This document shows, one piece after another, positions 58,791 through 64,000 of a stretch of DNA of 64,000 bases. A program made the translations under genes and the position numbers. Under the pieces are notes generated by a model, which did not search any database, had not been told where the DNA came from, and was given only the letters and a program-made list of their open reading frames with translations. The stretch spans positions 63,850,870 through 63,914,869 of the forward strand of contig CM043952.1 in assembly GCA_014529385.2 (NCBI GenBank), given 5' to 3'. Positions within the stretch are counted from its first letter, which is position 1. Each line of letters begins with the position of its first letter. Source of the stretch: Adiantum capillus-veneris. Lineage: Eukaryota > Streptophyta > Polypodiopsida > Polypodiales > Pteridaceae.

Positions 58791-60182
58791 CTACAGTTTT
58801 AATCTTCGAAAAGCCAAATCACATTCCTGTGTCCATTCGAAATCTATAGCATGAGCTGCCTGAGTAATCGGGATTGCCAAATGCGCGACAAACCGCAAAT
58901 GCCTCCCATGCCATCGGGCTTGACCCAGGAAAATCTGGCACTGTTTCTGATTCCGCGGTGCAGGCGCTTCCATAATTGCGGCAATTTTATCTGGATCCAT
59001 AGAAATGATGTCTTCAGAGATGATATGCCCCAGGAGCCTGCCATTGCGAACAGCAAATGCACACTTTAAAGGATTCAAACTGAATTTTACCTCTCTGCAT
59101 TTCGTAAAGCATAGCCGTAATTGTTGCAAATGCTCCAATTATGCTCCAAAAACATTGAGATCATCCAAAAAAATCCGCATAAAATCCGTCAAGTAAGGCC
59201 CAAATATTTGAAACATATCCCGTTGAAAAGTGGAAGGTGCATTCTGCAATCCAAACCACATTACTGTGCATGCAAATAATCCCCATGCGGTAATAAAAGC
59301 TGTTTTTGGTTGATCCTGCAATGCCATTCTGATTTGATTATATCCACTAAAGCCATCCAAAAAAGTATACATCTCATGTCCTGCTACATCATCCAAAATG
59401 GAATCCAAAAACGGGAGAGGAAAAGGATCTGGAACAGTAGCGGCATTCAATTTCCGGTAATCCACACAAATTCGGATTTTCTTATTTTTCTTTGGTACTA
59501 CCACAATTGGAGAAATCCATTCCGGATTATCAATAGGGGTAATAAAACCCACTTCCAACAGGCGATCAATTTCCAATTTAACTTGCTTTGCCACATTCGG
59601 ATTCATCATGTACGAATGCTGCTTCACAAGCACCGCATCCAGTTTCAGATTGATCGTATGCTGATAAAACTTAGGATCCAATCCCTGCATGTCCGCATAT
59701 TCCCATGCGAAAACATCCTTAAACTCTGTCAGTAATTTGATCAAATCATCTCTAAAACTTGCTTCCAACTGCTTATTAACGTATATGGGCTGCGACTCCG
59801 CTTGCTCCCCAAGAAAAACCTTCTCTAATTCATCTTTCTTAACCCTTGTAATTTTTTCCATTTGCGCCTCAAACGCTCGTTCTTGCTGAATCACGTCCTC
59901 CAGTGACTCAGGACTTGGAAGCACCTGTTGTTGGGGCTCCCCTATTCCTCCTGGAGTTCCTAAAACCCCCACCGAATTCCCTTTCGGAATCAGAGAAATA
60001 TCCGCAAGGTATAGAGAAACCAAATCCGGATTTGCTTTGAAAAATTTTTCCGCTTCATCCTCTTCTAATCCTTCCACCATATTAACTGTTTCTGCTATCA
60101 CCGGCCATGCTGCCTGAATTGGTTGTTGGCATGTTCCCAACATCACACGCACTTTTCTTTTACCCTTCTTTACTGTAAGCAT
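58791..60182 (-). pseudogene. Element D reverse transcriptase
   Basis: Blocks in order: FAWEYADMQGL, WISPIVVVPKKNKK, RICVDYRKLN, MYTFLDGFSGYNQI, FGLQNAPSTFQR and RIFLDDLNVFG, the FLDD catalytic box. The 344-codon stretch 59139-60182 is open. A TAA at 59139-59141 falls at FGAxLEHLQQ, then the thumb (HIISEDIISMDPDKI) runs to TAG 58791-58793. All in the gag frame, so gag-pol was probably one ORF. Confidence 0.92.
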
Positions 60183-60221
60183 ATTTGCTTCCCAATTATG
60201 TTTTACCCTCGCTTGTCGTAA

Positions 60222-61388
60222 TCAGGGTCTCCCCAAGATAATGTGATAATCCTGATTATGATCTTCAATATTCAAAACTACTAAGGAAATAGCAAAGGAC
60301 AAGCCCGCTACATCCAAAACAATACCCCGAAGTAAACCCACTGGTTGCACTCTTCGCTGATCTTCCATGCGGACTACAAAGGGTGCAGGCTCCCAATCAC
60401 TGAGACCAAAACGCTCACACGCTGCTTGGGTGATAATGTTTACCCCCGCTCCTCCATCCAAGAGTACCTTGTCAATGTATGTGCCATGGTATCGAACTGA
60501 AAGTTCTGGAATACGGGTATCCGTGATCCTATTCGCCGGCAACGGGGCTGAATCATCATCCTCGCTTTCAACCTTCCCAATGGCGACTTCCCTCAGCTCA
60601 GTGGCCGTTTGTCGCAGCAATGCATTATGGAAATTCGGGACCAATTTCAGCAATGAACCTAGAGGTACTTGAATTGGTGACGTGAGAACCTCTTTCCAAA
60701 CTGAATTCCACTCCTCCTGTTCTTTAATATCACCCTTAATTCCAGCTTTCCCTTCCCTTATTTCCAGGCCTACAGTGGTTGGCATAGTCGATGGTCTTGT
60801 TGTCTTTACTGGTGGTGCGGATTGTGGCAACCAGGACATAGTCTTTTTCCGCACCTCTTCCTGAGCCGTCCAATCCGGAATTTTCACATCGGGAGTTGGA
60901 ACCACATTTTTACCCGATCGCGTGATTAATGAAACTGCTAGGTCATACTCCTCCAATCCTTCAATCTGAACCATAGCCACACTAGGTTGTTTCCCTGCAG
61001 CACGTTCCTGCTTTTTCTGATCGTATTCCATAGCTTCAGTACACTCAGATCGCCAATGACCATCCCCCAAACATAAAAGGCATGTCTTGGGGCGATTAGG
61101 ATCTCGGCCACCTCTTCCGCGGCCTCGTCCTCCCCCTTGACCCCGTCCTCCTGCTTGACCTTGCAGAGGCAGCTCTGGTGTATGAGCATGAGCCATCGCC
61201 ACAGCCGGCTCTTGTCCCTACCCTATCTGTGGTTGTTGCCAGGTGGAAGAGTCCCCTCGTCTCGGACGACCCCGGCCATTGAAATAACATTCCACTGTAT
61301 TATGAGTATTGGTCGTGCAAATCGCACACCACTTCTGATTCATTGCACATTCCTGAGCAGCATGGCCCGGATTCTGACATTGGGTACA
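60222..61388 (-). pseudogene. Element D nucleocapsid and aspartic protease
   Basis: Three CX2CX4HX4C knuckles: CTQCQNPGHAAQEC, CAICTTNTHNTVEC and, after a Gly/Arg-rich RGG-like stretch, CLLCLGDGHWRSEC. The protease follows with VLLDGGAGVNIIT and HIILGRP. TAG at 61218 separates the second and third knuckles; TGA at 60222-60224 stands where relatives have the Trp of LGRPWL. The Gly/Arg stretch probably aids RNA binding. Confidence 0.88.
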
Positions 61389-62480
61389 CTAGATTTCCTT
61401 CAGACTTTTAGCCACTGCAACCGATTCCGTCGATCTGGAGGATACACCTTTCTCGTGACGCTGGGATTTTTTTCGTGGTGTCTCTTCCGATTCTGTTCCC
61501 GAATCGATGTTGCCTGAGTCCGAGGAATCAGATCCTGCGGATTCCGACTCCAAACTATCACTGCCATTGTCCTGTGACTTCCGATGAGATTTCTTTCTAT
61601 CTTTCTTCTTTGACTTCTTTGGATATTCCGTATCCTCTAAAGCCTCTCCTGCTACTACAGCCCTAGCAATTACAGTATCCAGTGGAGTAGTTACCTTATC
61701 CACTGTTGCCATAGTCGTTCTGAGATCCTTGTTGAGCCCCCGCAAAAAATAGTCATTCAGTACTTTCGCTGCCGGTCTTTGTGCCCAAGGTACCCTCTAC
61801 AAAAGCATCCGAAATTTTGCAGCGTAATCCTCCACTGGCAATGACTTCTGCCGGAGCGTTCAAAGCTTCTCCAAATCTTGAGGGACTGTCTTTTCCATTC
61901 GAAACCTTCGTAGAAACGCTATGGATCTGTCAGCATACGTCTAGAAATGATCATCAGGATATTCGGACAACTATTTCGCAGCTTTCCCTGAGAGTGTAGA
62001 TTCAAATACTGACTGTTGATGGAGAGAAATCACCACCCCAGGATGATTCAATCCATAAGCTTTATTGAATTGGCGTAAATGTGCATCTGGGTCTTCACTC
62101 GAAAGACCTCAAAACCGACTATACTTAATCTGAGGATGAGCCATCACTCCTTGCCCAACTGTTCCTCCTCCCCCCGGAAAAAGGTGACGAGCACTAAGAG
62201 GTGGGGACAGTGGCGGAGATACTCCCGGACTGCTTACTGGAGACGGTGGTGGAGCAACCTGTGTGGGTGAGGGTAAACGTACGACAGGAGAACATGACTA
62301 ACTGTGCGGAGTACGTCTCGCTTGCCGCAACCTCCTACCACGCACCGGGCTTGGTGATGGAGATACAGATTCCTCAATCTGCGGTGAAGAAAAAACAAAT
62401 TCATATGAACCGCCTCTCCTCCGACGTCCTTCTACAATTGGAACCACAGGGTCAGGCGGACCCTGCGACCTAGTGCGCAT
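61389..62480 (-). pseudogene. Element D Gag
   Basis: Start at ATG 62480, 27 bp after the primer-binding site. The N-terminus is Arg/Pro/Ser-rich; the core shows EDPDAHLRQFNKAYGL, LSGKAAK, SIAFLRRFRMEK, LPVEDYAAKFRMLL and DYFLRGLNKDLR, the retrotransposon gag pattern. A Ser/Asp/Glu-rich tail follows. Stops: TAG 62298, TGA 62109, TAG 61971, TAG 61941, TGA 61860, TAG 61797, TAG 61389, all in one frame. Confidence 0.85.
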
Positions 62481-62506
62481 GCATATTCATTGCAGGCCGT
62501 TCATCA

Positions 62507-62522
62507 CACATCGTGGTCGCCA
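62507..62522 (-). other. Element D primer-binding site, Arg tRNA type
   Basis: The minus strand reads TGGCGACCACGATGTG two bases from the LTR end. The first ten bases match the complement of a plant Arg tRNA 3' end (GTGGTCGCCA); later bases match partly. The tRNA assignment is from memory of its 3' end and is provisional. Confidence 0.55.
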
Positions 62523-62524
62523 GA

Positions 62525-62931
62525 TGTAATGACTATTGTCCACACAGGAGCAATAGACATTACGGGAATGATTACCCGCAACTACATTATATGAACATCA
62601 ACGCACAGAATGACAAGAGAAGGAAGTACAAAGTACACAGACACAGAACAACCCTTGCTTCATTCATCTATAATCCAGACACAGAGTACAATAGATGATG
62701 CCATGAATATCATAGAGATTGGTTAAGTTACATCAAAAGACAGGTATGCCCCTCCATATACAACCGCTGCTCCAGCGCAGATCGAGAACGGTGCACACAC
62801 TCCTGTCCCATGATATCCTATGAAGAACTGTCGCTCCGGCCGCCGCATACCGCATGACTCCTGACTCCTGATCCGCAGTGTCCAGACCTCCGCAAGACCG
62901 CAGGAGCACATGTGCGGCTAATGCCGTAACA
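62525..62931 (-). repeat. Element D 5' LTR
   Basis: 407 bp, partner of 54126-54524. Confidence 0.93.
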
Positions 62932-62936
62932 CATCC

Positions 62937-63302
62937 ATAGTGGCCAGAACCTAAGTTCACTCAAATGGTTCAAACAAATGCTTAAGGAATAGTTCAGGTA
63001 TATATTTTGCATTGTTTTTTTTTCTATATAGTACGGAACCTTCTCATCATAAACTGCCCGATTCAAAAGCCCAACACATCCAAATTGGAGTACCAAGAAT
63101 TTATTATTAATTCGTAAAACTTCAATTTTAAACAATTAACTACATACACTTTTTAAACACATAAATCTACTAGTAATTTTTCAAATATAATTTAAGAGTT
63201 AGAAAAATCAAAATTTTGAACTTTTTTGTTAGTTTGTGTGCGTATGTCTATGCATAAATGTTTGTACGTATGTACAATTACTTAAAATATATGTTTTTTG
63301 TG

Positions 63303-63304
<2 letters not shown>
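62937..63304. other. Flank of D without a gene
   Basis: AT-rich; rejoined to the left flank at 54120 it forms an uninterrupted but non-coding stretch. Nothing recognised. Confidence 0.5.
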
Positions 63305-63377
<73 letters not shown>

Positions 63378-63393
63378 GAGAGGGAGAGAGAGT
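63305..63393. repeat. Compound (TG)n(AG)n microsatellite
   Basis: TG from 63305 to 63360, then AG with GGGA interruptions to 63393. Confidence 0.96.
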
Positions 63394-63533
63394 ACCAGGG
63401 TTACTTGCACGGATTTGGTAGAGATGGATGAAATGTCTCATTGCCAAGAGCTAAAAATGCGCTTGTGGTAGGTTTCTAAGTCTTTTTGCCCTAGAAGAAT
63501 GTTACTATTAGCATTAGTACAACATTTGCTATT

Positions 63534-63739
63534 CACTACAAGAAAACTCCAGAATTGCCATCATTGCCGCGGGTTAAGGAAAACAGAAAGAGAAAAAAAA
63601 TATGGGAGTAGCAATAGTGGATACAAAGAGCATGATAGTGGTTGAACAGCAATATGCACGGTAATCATTCATCACAAAAATATATATCCACAACTAATTT
63701 TGTGTCAATTATATATAGTATTACCGCTAAACTCTTCAT
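63534..63739 (+). mobile_element. CACTA (En/Spm)-type terminus, right part lost
   Basis: CACTACAAGAAAA at 63534-63546 is the classic terminal inverted repeat start of plant CACTA DNA transposons. Beyond it, short motifs such as TTGCCATCATTGCCG and GTAGCAATAG look like subterminal repeats. No opposite terminus and no transposase lie in the window; an LTR begins at 63740. Confidence 0.45.
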
Positions 63740-64000
63740 GAACTAAGTATAGAGCATGATTTACCCCTTGTAATTTTTTTTATAAAAAATGCACATTTGT
63801 AAGTCCCCCATTATGAGGAGAAGCCATTGTGTGTGAAGAAAAATCACTGCCAAAAACCAACATTTTCACAGCTAGTCTCAAGTCGAAATATTCCTTTTCC
63901 TCAAAATATTATGGATGGACGGCGGGCAAAAAGTGGTCCAAAAATGACCGATCGTTTGGCTGGTGGCCCATAGTCAATGGCTGGTGGTTGAAAGTCAATG
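63740..64000 (+). mobile_element. Start of an LTR related to the solo LTR in G1, cut by window end
   Basis: Read on plus, 63740-64000 follows the minus strand of 18028-17690 block by block: CTAAGTATAGAGC, GATTTACCC, GTAATTTTTT, CACATTTGTAAG, CCCCATTATGAGGAGAAGCC, and at the end the TGGCTGGTGG..AGTCAATG minisatellite. It is diverged with indels. Whether a full element or another solo LTR follows cannot be seen. Confidence 0.7.

Larger units (their letters stand above)
54126..62931 (-). mobile_element. D: complete Ty3/gypsy LTR retrotransposon with large 3' ORF
   Basis: 8,806 bp, LTRs at 54126-54524 and 62525-62931, flanked by CATCC at 54121-54125 and 62932-62936. A tRNA-Arg-type primer-binding site sits next to the right LTR. 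Sense order: gag with three zinc knuckles, protease, RT, RNase H, integrase, then ORF3. From 62480 to 57132 a single frame is kept, broken by 14 in-frame stops but no frameshift. By eye the LTRs differ at about 20 sites, nearly all transitions, plus an 8-bp indel, so D is older than G1. No chromodomain. Confidence 0.95.

Noticed and set aside
57132-62480. Alternative genetic code or programmed readthrough to explain TAG/TGA stops
   Set aside because: Too many stops at scattered sites, host exons end at normal TAG, and C-to-T decay explains them; kept only as a remote alternative.

Overview
The window is nuclear DNA of a land plant and is built mostly of transposable elements. Evidence: Ty3/gypsy and Ty1/copia polyproteins with plant-type motifs, primer-binding sites matching plant initiator-Met, Asp and Arg tRNAs, a LINE remnant, a CACTA-type terminus, and very long GA/CT, CA/TG and G tracts. 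There is no bacterial, organellar or viral gene organisation. A fern, or another large-genome plant outside the flowering plants, is my guess; the sequence alone does not settle it.

Layout. 1-2315: 3' part of a spliced host-type coiled-coil gene whose large intron is an AAGTGCTT/AAGCACTT array. 3160-3550: copia LTR with adjoining primer-binding site (minus). 3613-7440: remnant of a non-autonomous-looking LTR element (plus) with a coiled-coil reading frame and no pol. 7780-8680: gypsy gag debris (minus). 8957-10260: long GA tract and pyrimidine-rich zone. 10650-12071: unrecognised degenerate coding DNA (minus).

12077-26537: complete 14.5-kb gypsy element G1 (minus; target-site duplication GTACC), interrupted in integrase by a solo LTR (17213-18028; duplication AGAAC). 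27598-29035: copia remnant. 29040-32390: AT-rich, gene-poor DNA. 32400-52001: LINE remnant split by gypsy chromovirus A (32884-51036; duplication GGCAT), whose 3' LTR is itself split by element B (40414-49732; duplication ATTGA). B has 140-bp LTRs and holds a separate chromodomain pol and a probable 1.4-kb LTR, 'C'. 52118-54050: gypsy debris (minus). 54126-62931: complete 8.8-kb gypsy element D (minus; duplication CATCC). 63305-64000: TG/GA microsatellite, CACTA-like terminus, and the start of an LTR related to the solo LTR in G1.

The elements follow the usual retrotransposon plan: Gag and nucleocapsid package RNA, protease cuts the polyprotein, RT/RNase H copies it, and integrase inserts it. 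None looks able to make its full polyprotein, because each carries stops, frameshifts or insertions. The points most worth following are: (1) in D and much of G1 the frame is kept over kilobases and broken almost only by TAG and TGA codons, as expected of C-to-T decay of CAG, CGA and TGG; (2) G1 encodes a second retropepsin-like DTGA domain downstream of integrase, then a long extension and a separate small ORF; (3) D carries a roughly 680-codon coiled-coil ORF downstream of integrase; (4) in at least five unrelated LTR families a microsatellite lies just downstream of the predicted TATA box.
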